DNA from: an uncultured Flavobacteriales bacterium
GTDB taxonomy: Bacteria; Bacteroidota; Bacteroidia; Flavobacteriales_D; Sanyastnellaceae
DNA: 17,997 nucleotides
Direction of reading: 5' to 3'
NCBI GenBank assembly: GCA_938092195.1
Contig: CALKHD010000167.1
Location: 1 to 17,997, forward strand
In this document: positions 7,225-13,903 of the stretch, piece after piece
How positions within the stretch are numbered: position 1 is the first letter of the stretch
Layout: every line of letters begins with the position of its first letter
Notes under the pieces: model-generated
What the model was told of the DNA's origin: nothing
The model's input: the letters and a program-made list of their open reading frames with translations, nothing else
Databases searched by the model: none
Translations under genes and position numbers: made by a program

Positions 7225-8510
7225 GACAGGTTCGACGCAAGTTGTGGCGCCTGTGCTCCGCTCATTCGGGCCATTTCTTGAAGCCACATGTCCACCTTTT
7301 GGGCAAAAGCTTCCTCATGATCATCGTGAATGGGGGTGGATGGGGGGAACTCTTCGCGCAGGTGGTCCACCTGCTGTCCGTTCTTCCAAAACCGAAAGCA
7401 CACGTGAGGACCCGTGGCCAGTCCTGTGCTGCCCACGTAACCGATGACATCTCCTTGACGGACTGCTTGTCCTTCTTTGACTTTGCGGCGGCTCATGTGG
7501 AGGTACTGGGTGGTATACGTAGCGTTGTGCCGGATTTTGACATACTTCCCGTTCCCCTTGGTGTAGCTTGATTTGATGACCACGCCGTCTCCCACAGCGA
7601 TGATGGGCGTGCCCTTTGCTGCGGCATAGTCCGTCCCAAGGTGGGCCTTGACCTTGTTCAATACAGGGTGAAGCCTGCGTTTATTGAAGCGGCTGGAGAT
7701 TCGGCTGAACTCAACGGGGGCTTTCAAAAAGGCCTTTCGAAGGCTGGCTCCGCTTTCATCAAAATGGTCAACACCGTCTCCCTGATCAAAGGCAAAAGCG
7801 GGGAAGTTGCGCCCCCTGTGAATGAACTCCGAAGACAGCACCCGCGGCATTCCAACCGGTTGGTCACCCACCCAATCTCTTTCGTACAAAATTTGAAAGC
7901 GGTCCCCCTTTTGGATCCGACTAAAGTCAATGGTCCAAGCGTAAACTTGGGCTGTGGCCAGGGCCAAAGTGGTGGAGTGCCCAGCGTCTTCGAGGGTTTG
8001 TGACAAGCTGCCGTTCACTTCGCCTTCGATGAACCGCCGGCGGGTCTGCGTAGGGAATTTTCCACGACGGGCTCCACCGGCTTCAGAGAGGTCAAAAACC
8101 ACATACTCCTTGTCGGTGATGGTGTATGCGAAGAAGCGTGGTTCTCCGTCGGAGGAACTGAACAAATGCCACTCTTTTCCAGGCCGCATGCGCCGCACAT
8201 CAAAGGTTTCTTTGTCTTCTGTTGCAATGCGGTGAAGGGTTTGTCCGCTGACGCCCAAAGGAGAAAGCAGGTGAGACAAACTCTGGCCCTTCCCGACTTG
8301 ACCGGATGTCACCCCATGGTTCTCTGCTCGGTCTATCGCGAACCGATCCATCTGTTTTTCGCTGGGGGACAGAACTTCGGGAGCCACCAATTCCACTTGG
8401 GCATTGGCCATCAGCGAAGCCGAATCCGTTCCCATTTCCGAACCCCCACATCCCCACAGAGAGAAGACGAGGAGGCCAAAGAAGAAAAGAGAACCGGAGG
8501 CAGTGCGCAT
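7218..8510 (-). CDS. M23-family peptidoglycan endopeptidase-like lipoprotein (MepM/LytM type)
   Basis: A 430-residue protein starting with a lipoprotein signal (hydrophobic run to SLWGC, lipidated C21). A LysM/OapA-like region follows at about 70-140 (GKGQSLSHLL onward), then a linker domain and an M23 (LytM) domain at about 262-385. The zinc motif HxxxD is H290/D294 in KAHLGTDYAAAKG, and H338 lies in QYLHMS. At the usual HxH site the sequence is GPH369-V-C371-FRFW, so the second histidine, normally a zinc ligand, is cysteine. Catalytically active members cleave peptidoglycan cross-links; others act as non-enzymatic amidase activators, and the H-to-C change leaves this open. It is the last gene of the minus-strand block. 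The 92-base gap to the dioxygenase gene shows no good -7/-33 pair. Confidence 0.9.
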   Translation of the reverse strand: MRTASGSLFFFGLLVFSLWGCGGSEMGTDSASLMANAQVELVAPEVLSPSEKQMDRFAIDRAENHGVTSGQVGKGQSLSHLLSPLGVSGQTLHRIATEDKETFDVRRMRPGKEWHLFSSSDGEPRFFAYTITDKEYVVFDLSEAGGARRGKFPTQTRRRFIEGEVNGSLSQTLEDAGHSTTLALATAQVYAWTIDFSRIQKGDRFQILYERDWVGDQPVGMPRVLSSEFIHRGRNFPAFAFDQGDGVDHFDESGASLRKAFLKAPVEFSRISSRFNKRRLHPVLNKVKAHLGTDYAAAKGTPIIAVGDGVVIKSSYTKGNGKYVKIRHNATYTTQYLHMSRRKVKEGQAVRQGDVIGYVGSTGLATGPHVCFRFWKNGQQVDHLREEFPPSTPIHDDHEEAFAQKVDMWLQEMARMSGAQAPQLASNLSQ

Positions 8511-8555
8511 GAATCGTAGTAGAGAAGCAATTTGCCTCTCCTCTCTTACCCAACG

Positions 8556-8582
8556 GACGGCAGGTCAAAAAGTTTTGCCGTC
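8556..8582 (-). other. Hairpin between the tryptophan dioxygenase and M23 genes
   Basis: GACGGCA (8556-8562) and TGCCGTC (8576-8582) form a perfect 7-base stem with a 13-base loop, 21 bases downstream of the dioxygenase stop on the minus strand. No T-tract follows on either strand, so it is not a standard intrinsic terminator. It could be an attenuating or RNA-stabilising element between the two genes, or chance. Confidence 0.3.
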
Positions 8583-8602
8583 GTGGGGTTTTAACGTCTC
8601 CG

Positions 8603-9595
8603 TTATGACTTGGATGTGGGGCTGGAGTGGTGGGTGACGTGCGTCAAGACCCATTTTTTGCCCCAGTCGGCTTTCTCTTGATCGGTCCACAGCTCCGGGA
8701 AAAAGATCAAGGATTGAAAACGCGGAGGCAGGTACTGCTGCCAATTGGTCCCTCCTGTGGCTGCAATGTCCACAGGGTTGGACTGCAAGTGGCGAACGGC
8801 GCTCCTGTAGTGAGACAATGGCCAGTGCACATTCACCAGTTCGTCCAAGTTTCGCAGGGCCTCTTTAAGGGCGTCTGTTTGCTCGTCTTCGGGCAGACCG
8901 AGCCACTTCTTTCGGAGGTTGGTGTAGAATCGATTCTCTGCAAAATCCACAATCTTGCCTCGGTACTTGGCCTCGAACTGCTTCAGGGTCAAAGTGGGTT
9001 CCCCCGTGGCCAATTCGGTCGCACCCCTGCGCCAGTAAAGGGCATCGAACATCTCTTCGATGTCGTCGAGACCATGTTCTGCGTGGTTGTCGCGCAACTC
9101 TTGATGGACCAGTCTGTCCATCGATGTGCAGGCGATCTCCACGAGTCGGTATTGGACACTCTGAAAACCGCTCGATGGCAAAAGGGACATTCTGAACTTC
9201 AGAAATTGACCGCGGTCCAAGCCGTCGACCATGATGTCGAAGCTGGAAACGAGGTTCTCGAAGTACCGATTGACCCGGGTCACTTTCGTCAACATGGAAG
9301 AGGCGTCCATGTCCACCGCTTCGTGAATTTGCCTCAATTCATGCAGAGACAGCTTGAAGTACAGCTCCGTGATTTGGTGGTACGTGATGAATATCTCCTC
9401 GTCCGGAAAGGGGGTCACCGGATGCTGCAGGCTCAGCAAAGTGTCGAGGTTCACATAGTCCCAATAGGTGGGGAAATCTGCGTGAAGGAGACCGTCCAAA
9501 TAAGAAACGAGGTCTTGCCCCATGGCGGCATACTTGTCACGAAGGAGCCCAAGCCTTTCGAGTACACCGGAATCAAACGCGTCGTGATTGGCCAT
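8603..9595 (-). CDS. kynA: Tryptophan 2,3-dioxygenase family protein (heme)
   Basis: Oxidatively opens the indole ring of L-tryptophan to N-formylkynurenine using heme and O2. Motifs in order, numbered from ATG 9595: YWDYVNLDTLLSLQ (44-57); YHQITELYFKLSLHEL (72-87), whose H73 matches the distal histidine; FRMSLLPSSGFQS (124-136) with the substrate-binding arginine region; W238-x-x-x-H242, matching the W-R-x-R-H context of the proximal heme ligand; and TGGTNWQQYL (260-269), matching the canonical GTGGS..YL. The frame runs open to 9688, but earlier ATGs (9688, 9658) would overlap the upstream gene by 50 bases or more. MANHDAFDSGVLERLG also fits the length of Bacteroidota relatives, so 9595 is chosen, leaving a 10-base gap. 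It follows the DUF3108 gene in the block. The loop between H242 and T260 is a few residues longer than I expect from well-studied enzymes. Confidence 0.92.
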   Translation of the reverse strand: MANHDAFDSGVLERLGLLRDKYAAMGQDLVSYLDGLLHADFPTYWDYVNLDTLLSLQHPVTPFPDEEIFITYHQITELYFKLSLHELRQIHEAVDMDASSMLTKVTRVNRYFENLVSSFDIMVDGLDRGQFLKFRMSLLPSSGFQSVQYRLVEIACTSMDRLVHQELRDNHAEHGLDDIEEMFDALYWRRGATELATGEPTLTLKQFEAKYRGKIVDFAENRFYTNLRKKWLGLPEDEQTDALKEALRNLDELVNVHWPLSHYRSAVRHLQSNPVDIAATGGTNWQQYLPPRFQSLIFFPELWTDQEKADWGKKWVLTHVTHHSSPTSKS

Positions 9596-9605
9596 GTGGC
9601 GCAAG

Positions 9606-10469
9606 TTAATGCCCGATGGCACCTGCAGAAACGGACCCTTGAGTATTGGCGCTGTCATCGGCCTCGAGCTCAAGGCGAATGGAGCCAATCAACAGGTCCG
9701 ATGTCACCAAAACCGGGATTCGGCGGCTGTCCGCGCTCACATGAACGGTGAGATCGCTGTCGGATTTCCAAATCCTGCCTTTTTGAACCACAGGTGAAAA
9801 GCTCCAGCAATCGAATTCTCCCGATTTCACCTTCACATTTCCGCGGCCAGTGAGGCGGGCCCTGAGTGGGTGAATCTTTCCATCGATGAGGGTGGGGATT
9901 TCGATGAGGTCCCCCACGGTCATTTGCTCGATGGGAAGGTTGCGGGCGTAATAGAATGCGGAAACCAAGTCTTGGCAAAAGGCGGGCAATGCATGGTGAC
10001 TCACCCGGTCATCTTGGGTGGTGGTGGAGGTTCTGCGCTTGGCATCGAAGGCAATGTCCCGTTCTAAGCGGTAGCCGCCTTCTCGGACGCGCCGAATGAA
10101 ATGGTGGGGAAACAGCCCAGCTTGATCGATGTGGGTCTCGTAGTGGTCCCGAACCTTGAAGGCCCAGTCAAATGCGCGAAGGCTTCGGCCGGTTCCCACC
10201 ACCCGCCAAGTGGGGCGGCCATCATAATTCGGGCCAGCTTCAACATGCAGCCGTGCTTTGCCGGCCTCGATGAAGCCGTAGCGGACGCTGTAGTGAAGGT
10301 CTTCTCCTTGAAAGCTGGCCAGAGGGGGCAAGCTTCGAAGTTCCAGTTGTGGCCTGCTCGCCGCGGAGTCCAAAGAAATTTGTGCAGGTCTTTTGCTTTT
10401 TTTGCCCGCCTTTTGGCACAGTGCCACGGATGTGGACATCAGAAAAAGAGAGAGCAACAACAGACGCAT
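9606..10469 (-). CDS. DUF3108 domain-containing exported protein
   Basis: A 287-residue protein beginning with a clear signal peptide (MRLLLLSLFLMSTSVALC), followed by a Lys-rich linker (KAGKKSKRP) and a DUF3108-like beta-rich domain over about 60-270. Recognisable features are the early GEDLHYSVRYGFIEAGKARL segment, DHYETHID, and the late FDCWSFSPVVQKGRIWKSDSDLTVHVS strands. DUF3108 proteins are periplasmic or lipocalin-like beta proteins of unknown function. The frame extends up to 10526, but the ATG at 10469 puts the signal peptide at the very N terminus and avoids overlap with the RidA gene, so it is preferred. The cysteine after VAL lacks a good lipobox residue at -1, so signal peptidase I cleavage seems more likely than lipidation. 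It lies 37 bases downstream of RidA and 10 bases upstream of the dioxygenase. Confidence 0.85.
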   Translation of the reverse strand: MRLLLLSLFLMSTSVALCQKAGKKSKRPAQISLDSAASRPQLELRSLPPLASFQGEDLHYSVRYGFIEAGKARLHVEAGPNYDGRPTWRVVGTGRSLRAFDWAFKVRDHYETHIDQAGLFPHHFIRRVREGGYRLERDIAFDAKRRTSTTTQDDRVSHHALPAFCQDLVSAFYYARNLPIEQMTVGDLIEIPTLIDGKIHPLRARLTGRGNVKVKSGEFDCWSFSPVVQKGRIWKSDSDLTVHVSADSRRIPVLVTSDLLIGSIRLELEADDSANTQGSVSAGAIGH

Positions 10470-10506
10470 GCCCACACTGAGCAAATTCAGTGCCGAAGTT
10501 TGCCGA

Positions 10507-10941
10507 TCAGGCCGGAAAGTGGGCAACGCACTTCAATTCGATGGCAATTGGAGTTGGCAAAGCGCCCACTTCCATCGTCGTCCTGCATGGGCGAAGGGCG
10601 GCATCTACATGCTCAAAATGCTCGCGGTAGACCCGATTGAACGTGGTGAAATCGCGTTGCATGTCGGTCAGGAAAACGGTGATGTCCACCAGGTCTTCCC
10701 ACTTGGCACCCTCGGACTCGAGAATCGCCCGGACATTGGCAAGAACGCCCCTCGCTTGTGCCTCGAAGTCGAAGTCGGTGAAGTTGCCGTTGTGGTCTTG
10801 CTTCAATCCGGGGACACCCTCGTCGTGGGCGCCACTTCCGGGAATGCGGGGGCCAACACCACTCAGAAACAACAAATCCCCGACACGGCGGGTCAAGGGG
10901 TACATGCCAACGGGCTTGGGTGCGGATGCGGAGTCACTCAT
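10507..10941 (-). CDS. RidA/YjgF family protein, resembling 2-aminomuconate deaminase
   Basis: A 144-residue Rid-family protein, numbered from ATG 10941. The family's imine/enamine-hydrolysing arginine is R120 in RPCRTTMEVGALP, and the conserved glutamate is E135 in IAIELKCVA. The N-terminal PVGMYPLTRRVGDLLFLSGV (11-30) carries a tyrosine and paired arginines that I associate with the Rid subgroup annotated as 2-aminomuconate deaminase (AmnD/NbaF), rather than with classical RidA. That enzyme acts low in the tryptophan-kynurenine-aminomuconate route, and the tryptophan dioxygenase two genes downstream makes the link attractive, but this is inference. A TTG at 10983 is in frame and overlaps miaE, but ATG 10941 suits the family's length. 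A general enamine deaminase role remains possible. Confidence 0.88.
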   Translation of the reverse strand: MSDSASAPKPVGMYPLTRRVGDLLFLSGVGPRIPGSGAHDEGVPGLKQDHNGNFTDFDFEAQARGVLANVRAILESEGAKWEDLVDITVFLTDMQRDFTTFNRVYREHFEHVDAALRPCRTTMEVGALPTPIAIELKCVAHFPA

Positions 10942-10979
10942 GGTGCCTGATTTGGGGTTGTAGTGGAGGGGTGCAGGGG

Positions 10980-11585
10980 TCAACCATGCATGGTTTCTTT
11001 TTTGCCATACCTCTGGATGACAGCGGCTTCATGGGCCAGAAATGCTTGCCAGCGGGCTTCGACATCGACGTCTCCTCCATATTGTCTGGCAAACCCAATG
11101 AACGTGGTATAGTGCTGGGCCTCGCTGACCATCAGTTCGTGGTAAAACACCTTCAAGTCTTCGTCTTCGATGCGCTCGGACAGCATTCGGAAACGCTCAC
11201 AACTGCGCGCCTCAATCATGGCCGCGAGCAACAGCCGATCCACGAGTTGTGCCTCTTTGCTTCCACCTTTGATGATGAAGGACGCCAGGTCATGGATGTA
11301 GGGGTCCTTGCGCTCTGGACCGAGGGTCCAGCCGCGCTCTTTGATTTTCTCGACCACCATTCCGAAGTGCTCCATCTCTTCGATGGCGATGCGGGTGAGC
11401 TCCTCCACCAGGTCTGTGTGACCAGGAAAGCGCACAATGGTTGAAATGGCGTTGGAAGCGGCCTTTTGCTCGCACCACGCATGGTCAGTCAGAACCTCGG
11501 AAATGTTGCCTTCAACCAAGGCCACCCAACGGGGGTCGGTCGGAAGTTTCAGCCCCAGCATCACACTTTCAGATCCCTTGGACAT
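10980..11585 (-). CDS. miaE: MiaE, tRNA-(ms2io6A)-hydroxylase
   Basis: A 201-residue ferritin-like di-iron monooxygenase that hydroxylates the isopentenyl side chain of ms2i6A37 in tRNAs reading UNN codons, using O2. The ligand set is complete: E39 in HAWCEQKAASNA, E70 and H73 in IEEMEHFG (first ExxH), E125 in AAMIEARSCERF, and E155 and H158 in VSEAQHYTTF (second ExxH). The N-terminal LKLPTDPRWV is also characteristic. It depends on MiaA and MiaB for its substrate; neither is in the window. It starts 3 bases after the pepP stop on the same strand, so the two are almost certainly co-transcribed, and the RidA gene follows. Confidence 0.95.
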   Translation of the reverse strand: MSKGSESVMLGLKLPTDPRWVALVEGNISEVLTDHAWCEQKAASNAISTIVRFPGHTDLVEELTRIAIEEMEHFGMVVEKIKERGWTLGPERKDPYIHDLASFIIKGGSKEAQLVDRLLLAAMIEARSCERFRMLSERIEDEDLKVFYHELMVSEAQHYTTFIGFARQYGGDVDVEARWQAFLAHEAAVIQRYGKKETMHG

Positions 11586-11588
11586 GGC

Positions 11589-12881
11589 TCAGTCGTTCAT
11601 GGCGTCTTCAATGGCCTCGGCATCCAAGGGGATGTCGCCCATGAGGTCGTCAAAGCCTTGGTCACGGACCACGATGTCATTTTCCAAGCGGATGCCCAAG
11701 CCCTCCTCTTGGATGTAAATGCCGGGCTCCACCGTGAAGATGTGACCCGACTGAATGGGCTCATGCCACAAGCCCACGTCGTGGACATCCAGCCCGATGA
11801 AGTGGGACGTGCCGTGCATGAAATACTTCTTGTAGGCAGGCCATGCGGGGTTTTGCTTTTGGACGTCGTGCTTGTCGATCAAGCCCAAACCCAAGAGTTG
11901 TGCGGTCATCAATTGGCCCACCTCCTTGTGGTATTCGTGCAAATTCACCCCTGGGCGCAGCAGCTTTGTCGCATCGCGCATGACACTCAACACCGCATCA
12001 TACACCTTTCGTTGACGGTCGGTGAACCTTCCGGAAACGGGAATGCAGCGGGTCATGTCGCTGGCGTAATTGCCATATTCTGCGCCCACATCCATCAGCA
12101 AAACGTCTCCTTCTTTGCAGACGTCGCTGTTCTCGATGTAGTGGAGAACGCAAGCGTTGGCGCCACTGGCCACAATGGGGGTGTACGCAAAACCGCGAGA
12201 GCCTTTCCGCACAAATTCGTGCAGGTATTCCGCCTCGACTTCAAACTCGGTCACACCGGGCTTCACAAAACGCATCACCCGGTTGAAACCGTCCCGTGTG
12301 ATTCCACAAGCGTGCCTCATCCGTTCGATTTCCTCTTCGGACTTCACGCTTCTCGTGCGATGTAAAATGGGCGCGCTGCGTTCAATCCGGGTGTGCGGAT
12401 AGGTCTCCGTGAACCATCGGTTGAATCGGGCTTCTCGCGTTTCGACCACCACAGAGGCTCGGGTGTGCTCGTTTTGGTGCAAGTAGCAGCAGCTGCTTTC
12501 CGTGACCAAGCGTTGAAGGGTCTTTTCCAGCAGGGAAACCCACTGGATTTGACGCACTCCAGTTTGGTTGGTCGCCTGTGCTTTGGTGAGTTTGGCTCCC
12601 TCCCAAATGGCGATTTCCGCGTTGGTTTCTGTCACGAACAGGATTTCGCGATCAGCCGGGTTGTGGGCATCTGGAAACAACAGAAGAACGGTTTCTTCTT
12701 GGTCCACGCCCGTCAGGTGCAACATGTTGGAGTCCTGTCTAAAAGGCAGGGTTCCGTCTGCACCGGTGGGGTAAATGTCGTTGGAGCTGAACAAGGCCAT
12801 CCCGCCAGGGGCCATGGCATCGGCAAAAGCTTTGCGGTTGCGGATGTAGTTGTCTGCTGAAAGGGAAGGGTATCGCAACAT
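11589..12881 (-). CDS. pepP: Xaa-Pro aminopeptidase (aminopeptidase P, M24B)
   Basis: Removes an N-terminal residue next to proline. The 430-residue protein has the creatinase-like N-terminal domain (about 1-170) and the pita-bread catalytic domain (about 180-420). The five dinuclear-metal ligands are visible: D264 in LLMDVGAEYG, D275 in YASDMTR, H360 in HGTSHFIGLDVHD, E385 in TVEPGIYI and E400 in GIRLENDIVV. H367 in DVHD corresponds to a conserved catalytic histidine. Length and domain order match PepP. There is no signal peptide, so it is cytosolic. It sits 21 bases downstream of the methyltransferase and 3 bases upstream of miaE, inside the same-strand block. Confidence 0.95.
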   Translation of the reverse strand: MLRYPSLSADNYIRNRKAFADAMAPGGMALFSSNDIYPTGADGTLPFRQDSNMLHLTGVDQEETVLLLFPDAHNPADREILFVTETNAEIAIWEGAKLTKAQATNQTGVRQIQWVSLLEKTLQRLVTESSCCYLHQNEHTRASVVVETREARFNRWFTETYPHTRIERSAPILHRTRSVKSEEEIERMRHACGITRDGFNRVMRFVKPGVTEFEVEAEYLHEFVRKGSRGFAYTPIVASGANACVLHYIENSDVCKEGDVLLMDVGAEYGNYASDMTRCIPVSGRFTDRQRKVYDAVLSVMRDATKLLRPGVNLHEYHKEVGQLMTAQLLGLGLIDKHDVQKQNPAWPAYKKYFMHGTSHFIGLDVHDVGLWHEPIQSGHIFTVEPGIYIQEEGLGIRLENDIVVRDQGFDDLMGDIPLDAEAIEDAMND

Positions 12882-12902
12882 GTGCCCCGAAATTACGGAA
12901 CG

Positions 12903-13805
12903 TCAGGGGCGCACCACCCGCACAAGTGAACCCGTGGGCAAGACTTGCCCTGTTCCGCTGTGCAGGCAGAGCTCTCCGGCTTCAATCCTGGCGTCGGGCA
13001 AAGCCGCTCTCCAGAAGTTTTCCAATGACGAGGGACTAAGGCCAGAGTATGTGTTCATGACCACAGATCCACCTGGAGCCACGATTTGAGCCGCCGACCG
13101 AATCAGTTGACCCAGCTTCTCCTCCAGCTTCCACTTTTCGCCCTTCGGCCCGAGTCCCCAAGAAGGTGGGTCCATGACCAGCATGTCGTATTGGTTGCCT
13201 CGCTTGAGCTCTCGTTCCACAAACCGCAATGCGTCCTCCACACACCACCGAATGCCCTCCATGCCGGAAAGCTCCATGTTGATTCGGGTCCAAGTCACCA
13301 CCTGTTTGATGGCGTCGACATGGGTCACGTCTGCTCCAGTCGATCGGGCCGCAAGGGAGGCGCCACCGGTGTAGGCGAAGAGGTTCAACATGCGTTTTCC
13401 TGGCTTCAGTCGGTCGGCGATCCATTGCCAATTGGCCGCCTGTTCAGGAAAAACCCCCACATGCTTGAACCGGGTGAATTCTAGGGAGAAGTGAAGGTTT
13501 TGGTCCGAAGAAATGGGGTAACGGATTTCCCAACTGTCGGGCACACTTTGATAGGGTTCCCAATGGCCTTTGGTCCTGCCGGTGGGCACAAATTGAGCGG
13601 CAGCAAGCCGACGCCATTCCGATTCGGTCATCCCCCGGTCCCAAATGGCCTTGGGCTCTGGTCGAATCAGAACCAAGTCACCAAACCGCTCAAGTCGGCT
13701 TCCATCGCCGCTGTCGAGCAGTTCATGATCCTGCCATCCACCTGGGAACCAACGGGTGAGGGTCAGGTCCGTGGAGGAAGGCGAAGCGGCGTTGGGTTTG
13801 GGCAT
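12903..13805 (-). CDS. Class I SAM-dependent methyltransferase, RlmI/RlmK-like (RNA methyltransferase-type)
   Basis: A 300-residue methyltransferase, numbered from ATG 13805. Motif I is LNLFAYTGGASLAA (about 140-153), the acidic residue after strand beta-2 lies in VTHVDAIKQ (160-168), and the catalytic-loop-type motif is VMDPPSWGLGPKGEKWK (200-216). The arrangement resembles the C-terminal domain of 23S rRNA m5C/m2G methyltransferases (pfam10672-like). The N-terminal part (1-110) lacks a clear PUA domain. A DPPS motif fits amino or carbon methylation of nucleic acid, so an rRNA target is likely but not proven. The frame runs back to 14006, which would overlap rnr, so MPKPNAASPSSTDL at 13805 is chosen. 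It heads the minus-strand block, diverging from rnr with a 98-base gap in which I see no convincing -7/-33 pair. Confidence 0.85.
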   Translation of the reverse strand: MPKPNAASPSSTDLTLTRWFPGGWQDHELLDSGDGSRLERFGDLVLIRPEPKAIWDRGMTESEWRRLAAAQFVPTGRTKGHWEPYQSVPDSWEIRYPISSDQNLHFSLEFTRFKHVGVFPEQAANWQWIADRLKPGKRMLNLFAYTGGASLAARSTGADVTHVDAIKQVVTWTRINMELSGMEGIRWCVEDALRFVERELKRGNQYDMLVMDPPSWGLGPKGEKWKLEEKLGQLIRSAAQIVAPGGSVVMNTYSGLSPSSLENFWRAALPDARIEAGELCLHSGTGQVLPTGSLVRVVRP

Positions 13806-13903
13806 GAGAGCGGGAAGTTCGCAATGGAACAGGCACAACCTTTCATTTTGGTCGTAGAATCCGCGATTTGACGGGCGAACTTGCTTTAAAATGAGGCAAG
13901 CCC

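Noticed and set aside
8627..9751. A 374-residue plus-strand frame opposite the tryptophan dioxygenase.
   Set aside because: No recognisable motif or signal, and the opposite strand carries the full dioxygenase motif set. It is a codon-bias shadow.
11466..12365. A 299-residue plus-strand frame opposite pepP and the start of miaE.
   Set aside because: It spans the junction of two well-supported genes on the other strand and shows no domain.
7218..13805. The seven-gene minus-strand block as a new functional system.
   Set aside because: Each gene belongs to a known, mostly housekeeping family and the mix of functions looks like ordinary same-strand clustering. Only the TDO/RidA/MiaE adjacency was kept as a finding.
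13868..13892. A sigma70-like TTGACG...TAAAAT pair ahead of rnr.
   Set aside because: The spacer is only 13 bases, and this phylum uses a different -33/-7 consensus, so it was not called a promoter.
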